Shown here in pieces: positions 30,426 through 39,326 of a stretch of DNA of 64,000 nucleotides. Both the position numbers and the translations under genes were made by a program. The number at the start of each line of letters is the position of its first letter. The stretch's first letter is position 1. The stretch comes from a virus. The notes under the pieces are model-generated. The model saw only the letters and a program-made list of their open reading frames with translations, had not been told where the DNA came from and did no database searches. The stretch covers positions 1-64,000 of the IMG/VR virus record IMGVR_UViG_3300030451_002116. The stretch is one strand, 5' to 3'.

Positions 30426-31673
30426 CTAGTTCTCATATTGAGCGATAAAGTTGTGTATCTCTCCCCAATCCATTTCTGAAACATCAGGTACTTCAATTTC
30501 AGCAGAAGAGGATTTTACAATCTCATCCGTTTGAGCAGTTAATGACTTCCTAAGAAGAGCAAACTCTTCCTTAAGTGCATCAACCTCATTCTTGGCATCA
30601 TACTCGTTTCGGGCAACAGAAGCCTTCCTTAAGTCTTGCTCCTTTACGAACCTCTCTTCAAACTGAGCCTTTAGAGAGTCATAAGCCATCTTCTCTAACT
30701 GCTCGGCTTTGAAAGCCTCGTAAGCCTTCTCTACATTTTCGCTGCTAAGGTCTAAAGTAGCGAAATCTTCGTTATTCCACTCCTTGTATAATTGACCAAA
30801 TTGTGCGGCTTGTGGGTGTTTCTTGCCTTCTGCTTCTTCTCCGGCATGACCCGCCTCAACGAAGCCTTCCGGCCCCATTCTACCCTTAGCGGTATTATCG
30901 GAGTATTCCATGTTCATATTCTCTTCATCCATGTCGGCCATTTCTTCATCCTTACCGTAATCGCCGGATTCCATGTCTGCGTCTTCTATGTCCACATCAT
31001 CTTCTCCCTTCATGTCTGCATTCTCCATATCGGCCATTTCCTCATCCTTATCTGGTTTTGCATCCATTTCTTCTTTCTTTAGGTCATTAACTTCCGCCAT
31101 AAGCGTGTTAAGTTCCTCAAGTGCTTTTTCCAATCTCTCAGTCATGTCACTCTTCTCCTCCTTTAATATGTCAAACTTTGCTTCTGGGTTTATTCCTTTT
31201 TCACAAATTGTTACTTCATGGAGTTCTAATTTATCTATCTCATTATATTGGCCTAACTCTTCGCTTGTTTTTTGCCTCTTAGATAGTGCTTGTCCACCTA
31301 TACTAAATGAACGTAAGGTTCCTTTTCTGATACCTCTTTGAATTTCTTTTGCCTTTTCTATGTCATCTCTTAATTTAATAACAACATAAAAGCCTACATC
31401 ATCTACTTCTGTCTTGTGAAGGTTTCCATTTTTATCTCTATAATTTTCTATTACGTCACCGACTTGAACATTTGAATGATTTGACATTACATTTCTATAC
31501 TTGGGTGTTTCCATATATTTTATAACTGCTTCTTCTAATGCTTTTAGTGTAATTAAGTCATTTTGTTTATCTACAATTTCTATTGATGCATATCCTCCTA
31601 TGACTAAATCATCTGATTTTAAAATACTAAAGTTACCTTCTGTATGCGACTTAAGCAAAGTGGCTTCCGACAC
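30426..31673 (-). CDS. prohead protease fused to an acidic scaffold domain
   Basis: 415 residues. Residues 1-170 form a prohead-protease domain: a SNHSNVQVG histidine region with H66, a RSFSIGG serine region with S124, and LHEVTIC with E153 in the usual order for the U35/S78 type. Residues 175-395 are very acidic, methionine-rich and coiled-coil, i.e. scaffold-like. The protein ends MDWGEIHNFIAQYEN (W403), which resembles the N-terminal W-motif of 25 other proteins here. It would process the capsid during maturation and template prohead assembly. Confidence 0.8.
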   Translation of the reverse strand: MSEATLLKSHTEGNFSILKSDDLVIGGYASIEIVDKQNDLITLKALEEAVIKYMETPKYRNVMSNHSNVQVGDVIENYRDKNGNLHKTEVDDVGFYVVIKLRDDIEKAKEIQRGIRKGTLRSFSIGGQALSKRQKTSEELGQYNEIDKLELHEVTICEKGINPEAKFDILKEEKSDMTERLEKALEELNTLMAEVNDLKKEEMDAKPDKDEEMADMENADMKGEDDVDIEDADMESGDYGKDEEMADMDEENMNMEYSDNTAKGRMGPEGFVEAGHAGEEAEGKKHPQAAQFGQLYKEWNNEDFATLDLSSENVEKAYEAFKAEQLEKMAYDSLKAQFEERFVKEQDLRKASVARNEYDAKNEVDALKEEFALLRKSLTAQTDEIVKSSSAEIEVPDVSEMDWGEIHNFIAQYEN

Positions 31674-31712
31674 AATACCACTTCCTCAATTTACTATATG
31701 AAGGCCACGATA

Positions 31713-34223
31713 TTACGCAACTTGCATGGTTAACTTTTTATGTCGGTCTTCAGTAATATCCCATATTCCTTCGTCTTTGTCAGCATCTAACATCTTTTGC
31801 TTAACACCAGTCCATACTAACCAAGTATCTTCTTCATTCACAGGTACTACTCTAAAGTGGACTCTTGTATCAAACTTCTTACCATTGATTTTATATTCGT
31901 GATAACCATGTCTTTGCACACCTAACTTAATTTTACCAGAATCTATAAGTTTTCCTCTTGTTGTTTTATCTGCAACCTGTGCAGGAAACTTTCCTGATTT
32001 ACCAAATAAGTTGTAAATGTCTTCTGTATCTTCTATATCAATAGTCCACGCCATATCTTTTTTATCTGTTTCAATAATAAATTCTAAGTTATCATCATCA
32101 CCATAGTATATAGAAAATGTTCCAGACTTAGGAGTGTCTGCTTTAATTAATTTATCTTTATTTGGAACAAAAGTATCCTTAGCCACCTTAACAAAATCAT
32201 CAAAATCAGTTAACCAATTTACTAATTTACGCATATCGTTATCCCACAATGCTTCACTTAATTCAGGTATCTTTTCTTTAGCAAATTTTTGTATATCTCT
32301 TACATGTGTTCCTTTACCATCTGGGTCTTTATCATGTAAGAAAGATTTAATGGCTACTCTAGCATCTCCAGACTTTGCCTTCATTAACTCTGTAATTTCA
32401 TGCTTCCACAAATCTATATCTGCTAAAGCATTTTTCTCCATTAAAGTATCCCCACTGAATCCATATATAGTATAGCCATCAAAATCTCCTTTCATTATTA
32501 TTTCGGCTTCCCCATGAATATTATCAGTAACAATATATTTCTTTAGTGCATCTCTAACTTCATACTTTAATGTCTTTCTTCCCTCTTTAGATAACAAATC
32601 CAAAGTAATAAGTTTTTCAGGTTGTTCCACTTCGGGGAGTTCTATTACCTTAGCAGTGTATAATTTATAGCCTTTAGGTGTCTTTCTTACTTCGTCAACC
32701 TTAACTCTAACTATGTCACCTACATCTACATCTTCCTTTGTATTTAGGGCTTTACCGACAGAGAGATACTTTATTCCTTTTAACTCAGTACCACCATGTT
32801 CTCTTGCTTCTTCTCCGCTAAGTGGCCCTGCCCCTAATGTATACGAATTTAGATTTGATTTTGTAGTTTTCTTATCTAAAACAATCAAATCTAAGTCAAC
32901 AAATTTCTTCATCTTAATCCACTTTGGATTCTTTTTAGTACCAATATAATATGTGGATTCTATATCTTTTATAACTACTCCTTCTGAAGCAGGTAGTTCC
33001 ATAATATCTTTAGAATACTTTTCCACTTCTGCTAACGAATCTGCAATTCTTGTATTCTTTTTATTTGGAAACCCTAACTCATCAGAAGAGTTTTGAGATA
33101 GTTGATAAAATAATGTATTGATTCTTTCTCTTAAAGGGTTGTCTGCTAAATTCTTTCCTTCGTGGTGCATTATATCAAAGACCCTAGCCTTTAATTTAGC
33201 ATCAGGATATTTGTTTTTAAATAAGTGTGCTATAGTATCTGCTCTATGAAGAGGCTCATCTTTATCATATAGTATTAGTTCTGCATCAAAGATACAATCT
33301 CCAAATCTCTTTTGCTTTAATTTATCTACAATGTCTTTACATTTAGAAGTAATATCTTTTTCATTGTAAGAATAAATTTTTACTTTGTCTTTTATTTTAT
33401 GAAGTTGAACCCTGATACCATCATACTTTTCTTGAACTAGCCATTCTCCACTAAAGCCCTTAAGTTCTTCAATGTCTTTAACTTCAAATATTCTATACAT
33501 TGGTTTGTTTGGTATGATAAAATCAGTATCCGCTTTTTCTTCTTTAGAGTCCTCAGACTTTTCTAATCTAATTGCAATTAACTTTTCCCAATCCTCTTCT
33601 GTGTTATCTCTTAGATATACCTTTTTCAATAACTCAAGAGCAGGTTTAAATTTGGGCTTTATTTTAGATGTGTCTTTGTTATCACCATAATGCTCAATAA
33701 TATAAATAGGAATATCATCTAATCTAAGGTCTAGCCCTTCCGCGCCTTCTGCTATATCTGCTATATTAATTCCTTCTTGTTCCCATGAGGCTGATGATAT
33801 TCCGTGTGAATGTGTTCTCAAAGCATAGTGTATAAACATAGCATATATTGCTGGCTTAGATATAAATGTCTCTATAACCCTGTCTCCTAACTGTTTAGCA
33901 AACGGGTCATTTACTTCATCGGAATTGTATCTTAATCTTTTTATTTGAGCATATAAATCTCTAGCATGATTTGATTCAGGGTCTAGTGTGTTTTTATTAA
34001 ACACTACTTCTTCGTCTAAATATTTTTTCATTTCGTTAGTAAAACTACTAAGTCCATCGAAATCATCTCTTATCTTTTCGACAGACTTCCTCCATTGTTC
34101 CCCATATTCTTTAGGGTCTTCTCTCGCAGTAAGATATTTTACTCTCACATCTTCATAAAAATCAAGAACACGCTTCGCCAAGTTCTTATTTTTTTTGCGA
34201 AAGAAGACCCCAGATTGTGCCAT
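31713..34223 (-). CDS. ATP-dependent DNA ligase with extra C-terminal domain
   Basis: 836 residues. The nucleotidyltransferase core is clear: motif I EKYDGIR with K266 as the expected AMP-binding lysine, a conserved FDAEL near 312-316, ARVFDIMHHEG near 346-355, an EGVVIKD motif IV, and WIKMKK motif V. An OB-fold segment follows (VGDIVRVKVDEVRKT). Residues about 700-836 form an additional domain containing HGYHEYKINGKKF, then R-x-HFR-x-VP and WLVWTGVKQ, which may be distantly like the LigD phosphoesterase domain (weak). It sits inside the head gene block, an odd place for a replication or repair enzyme. Confidence 0.85.
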   Translation of the reverse strand: MAQSGVFFRKKNKNLAKRVLDFYEDVRVKYLTAREDPKEYGEQWRKSVEKIRDDFDGLSSFTNEMKKYLDEEVVFNKNTLDPESNHARDLYAQIKRLRYNSDEVNDPFAKQLGDRVIETFISKPAIYAMFIHYALRTHSHGISSASWEQEGINIADIAEGAEGLDLRLDDIPIYIIEHYGDNKDTSKIKPKFKPALELLKKVYLRDNTEEDWEKLIAIRLEKSEDSKEEKADTDFIIPNKPMYRIFEVKDIEELKGFSGEWLVQEKYDGIRVQLHKIKDKVKIYSYNEKDITSKCKDIVDKLKQKRFGDCIFDAELILYDKDEPLHRADTIAHLFKNKYPDAKLKARVFDIMHHEGKNLADNPLRERINTLFYQLSQNSSDELGFPNKKNTRIADSLAEVEKYSKDIMELPASEGVVIKDIESTYYIGTKKNPKWIKMKKFVDLDLIVLDKKTTKSNLNSYTLGAGPLSGEEAREHGGTELKGIKYLSVGKALNTKEDVDVGDIVRVKVDEVRKTPKGYKLYTAKVIELPEVEQPEKLITLDLLSKEGRKTLKYEVRDALKKYIVTDNIHGEAEIIMKGDFDGYTIYGFSGDTLMEKNALADIDLWKHEITELMKAKSGDARVAIKSFLHDKDPDGKGTHVRDIQKFAKEKIPELSEALWDNDMRKLVNWLTDFDDFVKVAKDTFVPNKDKLIKADTPKSGTFSIYYGDDDNLEFIIETDKKDMAWTIDIEDTEDIYNLFGKSGKFPAQVADKTTRGKLIDSGKIKLGVQRHGYHEYKINGKKFDTRVHFRVVPVNEEDTWLVWTGVKQKMLDADKDEGIWDITEDRHKKLTMQVA

Positions 34224-34225
34224 GT

Positions 34226-34450
34226 TTATCCTTCAAACTCAGTTATGTTTGTTTGTTCTTCATCCCTACCTTTTACATCTGGTACGGATTCAGCCTTTGG
34301 CTTTTTGACATCAACAGTTTCACCTGTTTCGTTCTCTATATCAGCGATTTGAGTAGAAACAATTTCCTTTCCTAACTCTAATGCTTTAACCATCAGTTCT
34401 TCCATCTTTTCTTCTTTTGTTACTTTTTGTGGTAATCCATCATCCATCAA
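34226..34450 (-). CDS. small acidic protein, unknown
   Basis: 74 residues, acidic, helical N-terminal half (MEELMVKALELGKEIVSTQI) and an unstructured, charged C-terminus. Overlaps the 82-residue gene by 4 bases (ATGA). Located in the head block between coiled-coil proteins and the ligase; perhaps a scaffold accessory. No recognised motif. Confidence 0.5.
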   Translation of the reverse strand: MMDDGLPQKVTKEEKMEELMVKALELGKEIVSTQIADIENETGETVDVKKPKAESVPDVKGRDEEQTNITEFEG

Positions 34451-34695
34451 TAACCACCTTCCAATTTTGCTACCATTTCATTGATATCTTTCCAATCCAT
34501 CTTGGCAATATCATCAACGCTAGTAGTTCCACTACCCATTGTGGGTGTTGGTGTATTTGTGACAACTAAACCTGACTTCATCAGTATGTTGTCATCATTG
34601 TAAACAGTTTTTTCTAACTTGCTTACCTTATCAACTAACTCCTTCAACAGAAGAAGCATTTCATTGTCTGCACTTTCGTCACTCATCTTTCTCAT
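34447..34695 (-). CDS. small scaffold-like protein with C-terminal W-helix
   Basis: 82 residues. It ends DIAKMDWKDINEMVAKLEGGY (W68), an amphipathic helix that closely resembles the C-terminus of the scaffold-protease (MDWGEIHNFIAQYEN): both have M-D-W-x-[ED]-I-[NH]. The N-terminal half is a short coiled coil (LLLLKELVDKVSKLEKTVY). It overlaps the neighbouring genes at both ends. I infer that this C-terminal helix is a shared docking element in the prohead core. Confidence 0.55.
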   Translation of the reverse strand: MRKMSDESADNEMLLLLKELVDKVSKLEKTVYNDDNILMKSGLVVTNTPTPTMGSGTTSVDDIAKMDWKDINEMVAKLEGGY

Positions 34696-35014
34696 CTCCT
34701 AAATCTCCTTTGCTCTTTGGATAAATCATCCCTCGCATTTGGCGATATAGAATCTCATAATCTTTTCTAAGTTCAGATGCAGCCGCTACAAGAGATATGT
34801 TTGTCTCTTCTATTTTCTCCATCTTTTTCTTATCAGACTTATTTACATTAAGAGATTTTATTTCATCCAATAAATCTCCTAACTTGGTAAAGTCTTGTCC
34901 CATATATTCTGTTGGCTGAACAGATTGTAACAACTTCTTAATTTTCTTCTTTTGCTTTGGGTCAACCTTTGCCAACAATTCACTTTCTTCTTTTAAAATA
35001 ACTTTTTCCCACAT
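34679..35014 (-). CDS. helical protein with N-terminal W-motif
   Basis: 111 residues, strongly helical. It begins MWEKVILKEES, one of the W-motif starts, and continues with KKKIKKLLQ and KKMEKIEE coiled-coil segments. Its start follows the coiled-coil 592-residue protein. It is the leftmost W-tagged protein, i.e. closest to the capsid genes. Function unknown; a head-assembly partner is plausible by position. Confidence 0.55.
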   Translation of the reverse strand: MWEKVILKEESELLAKVDPKQKKKIKKLLQSVQPTEYMGQDFTKLGDLLDEIKSLNVNKSDKKKMEKIEETNISLVAAASELRKDYEILYRQMRGMIYPKSKGDLGDEKDE

Positions 35015-35017
35015 ATT

Positions 35018-36796
35018 TTATCTTCCTCCCATTCTCTCTAATAATTGTTTTATCTGAGGAATCCTATTAAACGCTAAAACTTCTAATCTGTATTGTTTTT
35101 GTAATTTATATAACCTTGCTATTCTTTCTTGGGATTTGAAATTGTCTATTAAATCATCCATTCTTTTCTCTAATTTGACCCGTCTTTCTCTAGTCATTTT
35201 ATTATAGTACGGGTCTCCCCTTCCCGGATTAATTAATTTAAGTAATCTTCTATAATCCTGTGATTGTTTAAACCTATCAAACTCTTTATCTATTTTAGTA
35301 TTTACATTTTGTAAGTTTGTTTCTGCCCCTTTCTTAGAATTGTTTTTAGTTTCTTCTTTTAGAGTTCTGAGGTGCATCATTAATTTTTCTTTGGTGTCTG
35401 GTTTTGTATCTCCACCTGCAAGGAAACTTTGTATTGGGTCAAGTTTTGCTCTTTGCTTTTTATCCTCTTCCCTAATTTGTGCAAATCTTTGTTCTTCCCA
35501 TTCCTTCTCTTCTTTTGTTTTTGGACTTGCAGTAGCATCTCTTCTAAGTCTTTCTCTTTCTTCATCTTCTTGTATTTCCTGTAAGGCAATACCCTGTTTT
35601 GATTTGTAGTCTTTAATATTATTTTGAAGTCCTTCATAATGTTCTCTAAGGTCGGCAAGATATTCAAAATTAGTAACTGATTCCGCAACTCTTTTATCGC
35701 CGTTCTCATTAATAATTTGTTCTAATTTATCTATAGCAGACTTAGTATTCATAATTTTAGCATATTCTTTTTCTACTTCTTTAATAAGTTTGACTAAATA
35801 GTTTCCTGCATATTCTTGAAAGTCTTCTCCTTCTTTTTCTGACTCACTTTTAACATCCCAGTCCCTACGAATACTTGCAGCAATTTCATCGAGAGACCAA
35901 TTTCTATCTCCATCAACATCTTCAATAAAGTCTTCAATTAAATCATAAAAGTCTGCATCTGCACTTGTGTTTGCATTTAAATTATTTACTAATTTGTTTA
36001 AATGTATTGCTGAGTTTTTATTAAATTTATATTCATCTGCGTTTAATGTCTTAATTAAAGAAGGTACAGTAGATTTATCTACTCTCTTTTGTTCAATTCT
36101 TTGTGCTACTCTTCTCAGTTTGTCTGCTCTAGTAATACTTCTATTAAATTCTGATTTTAAAAATCTTTCAAATTTTCTATATAAGTCTGTAACATTTCTT
36201 TTACCGTCTGAATCTACTCTAACTAACTTCGACACAATTGCAGGATGAATCTTTTTCTTATCATTCCAGACAGATTCATTTAGACCCACTAAGAATTTTG
36301 ATGTTATTATTTTTCTCTCCTTTAAATCAGATTTAGTTTTATCAGTTATCCTTTGGTCTTCTTCTAAATCTATCAAAACTTCATTAAGTGTTTTTTCTTG
36401 GAGACTCATTTTTCTTTCTACTTTGGTTGTTTTAGTATCTTGTAGAAATACATCAATAACTTTTAGTATGGTTTCTTTATCTTTCTCTTCAGCATATCTC
36501 ATTATATTTTGTAAAGAAGATTTTATAAATTCAAATGAACTTACCTTCCAACCCTCAGGGCGTTGTCTATCTTTGAAAGAAGTCTTAAGTTGAGAACTAG
36601 TCCAAGTAATTTGAGGCTTTGGATTTATTTCATCTTTGTTCCTCTCAATATACTTGGAGATAGTTCTTCTTATTGCATACTGAACTTCTTTTAAAGTTAA
36701 ATCATTTTCTGCCAATTTTTTAGCATTATCTTTTTTTCTTAAAATTCTGTAAAGTTCCACTTCGGCGGTAACCTGTTTAAGTAACAGTTCCACCAT
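35018..36796 (-). CDS. long coiled-coil head-region protein
   Basis: 592 residues, highly charged (K/E/D/R-rich) and helical. Strong coiled coil between residues about 370 and 490 (QEIQEDEERERLRRDATAS, KEWEEQRFAQIREED). AAGGTGATTTA precedes the ATG. No catalytic motif. It lies between the portal and the ligase. Candidates are a scaffold or a core protein of the prohead. It lacks the W-motif at both ends. Confidence 0.5.
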   Translation of the reverse strand: MVELLLKQVTAEVELYRILRKKDNAKKLAENDLTLKEVQYAIRRTISKYIERNKDEINPKPQITWTSSQLKTSFKDRQRPEGWKVSSFEFIKSSLQNIMRYAEEKDKETILKVIDVFLQDTKTTKVERKMSLQEKTLNEVLIDLEEDQRITDKTKSDLKERKIITSKFLVGLNESVWNDKKKIHPAIVSKLVRVDSDGKRNVTDLYRKFERFLKSEFNRSITRADKLRRVAQRIEQKRVDKSTVPSLIKTLNADEYKFNKNSAIHLNKLVNNLNANTSADADFYDLIEDFIEDVDGDRNWSLDEIAASIRRDWDVKSESEKEGEDFQEYAGNYLVKLIKEVEKEYAKIMNTKSAIDKLEQIINENGDKRVAESVTNFEYLADLREHYEGLQNNIKDYKSKQGIALQEIQEDEERERLRRDATASPKTKEEKEWEEQRFAQIREEDKKQRAKLDPIQSFLAGGDTKPDTKEKLMMHLRTLKEETKNNSKKGAETNLQNVNTKIDKEFDRFKQSQDYRRLLKLINPGRGDPYYNKMTRERRVKLEKRMDDLIDNFKSQERIARLYKLQKQYRLEVLAFNRIPQIKQLLERMGGR

Positions 36797-36805
36797 TAAA
36801 TCACC

Positions 36806-37015
36806 TTACCACGGAATATTTTCGTGTCTCTTATTGTCCAGTTTTTTTGCTTTCTTAAATTGCACAACACCCGGAACATGGTCTGGTTGTTCGCGCTTTA
36901 ATGTTGCCGGGTCATTTCCGACAATATCATGTCTCTTACTGACATCTTTCTTCATTGCATTTACTTCCTTGTTAATCTCCTTAACAAGTTCTTTTTTCTT
37001 ATCTATTGTTGTCAT
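36806..37015 (-). CDS. small basic protein, unknown
   Basis: 69 residues, lysine-rich. N-terminal helix DKKKELVKEINKEVNAMKKD, C-terminus ends in NKRHENIPW. No zinc site. Overlaps the upstream 222-residue gene by ATGA. No family recognised. Confidence 0.5.
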   Translation of the reverse strand: MTTIDKKKELVKEINKEVNAMKKDVSKRHDIVGNDPATLKREQPDHVPGVVQFKKAKKLDNKRHENIPW

Positions 37016-37680
37016 TTTCTTTCACTCTCAAGATATTCTATTCCTCTATATTTTATAGGAATCTTTTTACCGCTACTTAATAATTTATCTACTTCTCTCC
37101 ACTCTTTAAAGTTTATTACAGAAAAAGAATATGGTACTCCGGGCATTGTATATCCTGTACCTCTTTTTTTATCCTCTGATTTATATCCTGTCTCTCTAAC
37201 TACATTAAGGTCAAACCAACCTAGTTTTCTAAAAAGAGGATTTAATTTCTCTATTATGTCATTTTGCGCCCAAGTTCTTAAGTCATCCCAAGTCTGCCAT
37301 CTTCTGTTAAATTCTTCGCTTGGAAATGTTGATACTCTTTCTCTATGAAATCTTTGTCTTCCTCCAAAAAATTCACCAGTCATTGCAGGGCGATTGTATC
37401 TTTTTGTACTAAAAAACCTATTTAAAAAATGAAAGAAATGTGCAGGGCTACCAAAGGGTTCGGGTCGTGTAGGTGAATGCCAATAACTTTTACCATATCT
37501 TTTTTTAGATGCATTTTTCCAAATTGTTGTATAAGCCTCATCTATCTCTTCTTTGTACTTATGCCATTTAGGTTTAAGTTGGTCTAAATCTCTTGAAAAG
37601 TCTCTATCATCAAACGGTGAACCTTGTTCATCTCTTGGTAAACCAACTTCTACTTTCTTAATAGTTTGTTGCCAATTCAT
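37012..37680 (-). CDS. W-tagged basic aromatic protein, unknown
   Basis: 222 residues, begins MNWQQTIKKVEVG (W-motif). The body is basic and unusually aromatic (PAHFFHFLNRFFSTKRYNRP, GEFFGGRQRFHRERVS). It is coupled to the portal by ATGA. A compact DNA- or capsid-binding protein is possible, but nothing diagnostic is visible. Confidence 0.5.
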   Translation of the reverse strand: MNWQQTIKKVEVGLPRDEQGSPFDDRDFSRDLDQLKPKWHKYKEEIDEAYTTIWKNASKKRYGKSYWHSPTRPEPFGSPAHFFHFLNRFFSTKRYNRPAMTGEFFGGRQRFHRERVSTFPSEEFNRRWQTWDDLRTWAQNDIIEKLNPLFRKLGWFDLNVVRETGYKSEDKKRGTGYTMPGVPYSFSVINFKEWREVDKLLSSGKKIPIKYRGIEYLESERK

Positions 37681-39323
37681 CCAACTCGCCTCTCTGTTCT
37701 TGAATCAACATTCTTATTACCTGCTTCCCTCGGTAAACCAGTAAATCTTTTATCTGGGCCAGTTTCAGAAGATGGTTTATTTCTGGTTGCTGGCGGATTT
37801 TCTTGTGGAGTAGTTCTTTCTTGTTGCCCCTGTTGTTCCATAATTTGACCCATTTGACTTGCATCTATATTTGTACCAGCATAGGGGTCACGTTCAATTT
37901 GTTTGTCTTGTCCCTTAGGTGCTTTACCTTCTTCTGGTTTTGGTTTATGATAAGAAAACCTTCCCTTATCATCCATTTCTACTTCAAAGCCTAAGTTTTT
38001 AATAGACGCAGCAATTTGCACTTCTAGTTCTCTTAACCTTATTTTGGCTAACTCATCTTCTTCTTCAGAAGGAGGTAACTTTAATTTCCAATCTGTGATT
38101 CCAAATTGTTCTGTAATAAATGGTAAAACATAATCATTCCAAATAGTTTGTGCCATTTCAACTGCACGGTTTGTAACAAGAATTTGCATACCTTCATTAT
38201 TCAATCCACCACTGGCGGAATTGTCTGCCATGAAAATTTTAGATACGCCATAGAACGCAGAAATTCTATCTCTTAAATCTTCTTTAACAGCAACATAATC
38301 CATTTCTTTTAGGCTATCTAAAAACTTTATCCACTCAATAGAACCTTTACCATTTTCTGCTTCTATTCCCATAACAGGAATAAAGTGAGGGTCTTGCTCC
38401 ATTTTTTCTTTAACGCCTCTCCAGAAATTTTTCATAGAATCAATATTTCTGGTTTGAACTGCAAGTAATCCTCTTGGCATTCTGCTCTTTGAATAAGAAG
38501 AATTTACATAATTTTCCATAGCAATCAACGTAGTAATGTGATTCCAAAGAGTAAGTATTGGAGACAAACCATAAAGTCTACTTGGATTATATTTACTAAA
38601 GTGTAGAACTTCTCCCTTAATATAATACTGTTCTTCTCCATGCGCTCTATTTACATAATGAATTGGATAAGTAGGGCCACCGCATTCTTCACATCTTTCA
38701 GCAGGGTCATCCGATTTGAAATCTCTATGTCTGATACAGGTAAATCCTTCTTTTCCTTTTGTTCCTTTTTCATCAGAATAAATTGCCATGCTTACAGGGT
38801 CTCCCCTATACATTTCTTTTATTCTGTGCATTTTTATTTCGCCGTTGCCATCTAAGAAATATTCTTTAACTAGAATAACATAGGCATCATCCATGATGTT
38901 TAAATCATCTTCCATTTCTTTTAGAATATCAATAAACATTTGCTCAGATTCATTTACATACCTGTGTAAAAATTTCTTAGCATAAACTAATTGGTCTTTG
39001 TTAGGCTTTTTTAAATCTGGGCTACCGCATTCTTGACAAGCGGGAGTAGGAGACTTATGTTCATTACCACAAGAGTTACATTTTAATGCAAACTTTTCTT
39101 CCCAATGATAACCTCTTCTAAATATCTCCGTCTTTAATTGACTAGTGCAGGTTCTTACTATTACTGATTGTTGTGCAACATGATATACCACTGGTGCAGT
39201 AATCATGTATGAAGTATCTTTTTCTTGGATACCCGGATTGAAAACTTTTCTATCAGCAGGTTTAGGAGTTCTTCTCCTAAATACATTGCGAATAGAAAAT
39301 CTTCTTTGTTCTTCTTCTACCAT
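37677..39323 (-). CDS. portal protein with two zinc ribbons
   Basis: 548 residues. The portal pattern is clear in GEVLHFSKYNPSRLYGLSP (about residues 237-255) and following helices, together with position after the large terminase. Two zinc sites are inserted: C82-x2-C85 with C96-x2-C99, and C196/H199 with C211-x2-C214. The C-terminus is a Q/P-rich tail. It would form the packaging channel and head-tail joint. The zinc ribbons presumably stabilise a wing/clip region or mediate contact with the terminase; that is inference. Confidence 0.8.
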   Translation of the reverse strand: MVEEEQRRFSIRNVFRRRTPKPADRKVFNPGIQEKDTSYMITAPVVYHVAQQSVIVRTCTSQLKTEIFRRGYHWEEKFALKCNSCGNEHKSPTPACQECGSPDLKKPNKDQLVYAKKFLHRYVNESEQMFIDILKEMEDDLNIMDDAYVILVKEYFLDGNGEIKMHRIKEMYRGDPVSMAIYSDEKGTKGKEGFTCIRHRDFKSDDPAERCEECGGPTYPIHYVNRAHGEEQYYIKGEVLHFSKYNPSRLYGLSPILTLWNHITTLIAMENYVNSSYSKSRMPRGLLAVQTRNIDSMKNFWRGVKEKMEQDPHFIPVMGIEAENGKGSIEWIKFLDSLKEMDYVAVKEDLRDRISAFYGVSKIFMADNSASGGLNNEGMQILVTNRAVEMAQTIWNDYVLPFITEQFGITDWKLKLPPSEEEDELAKIRLRELEVQIAASIKNLGFEVEMDDKGRFSYHKPKPEEGKAPKGQDKQIERDPYAGTNIDASQMGQIMEQQGQQERTTPQENPPATRNKPSSETGPDKRFTGLPREAGNKNVDSRTERRVG

Positions 39324-39326
39324 TTA

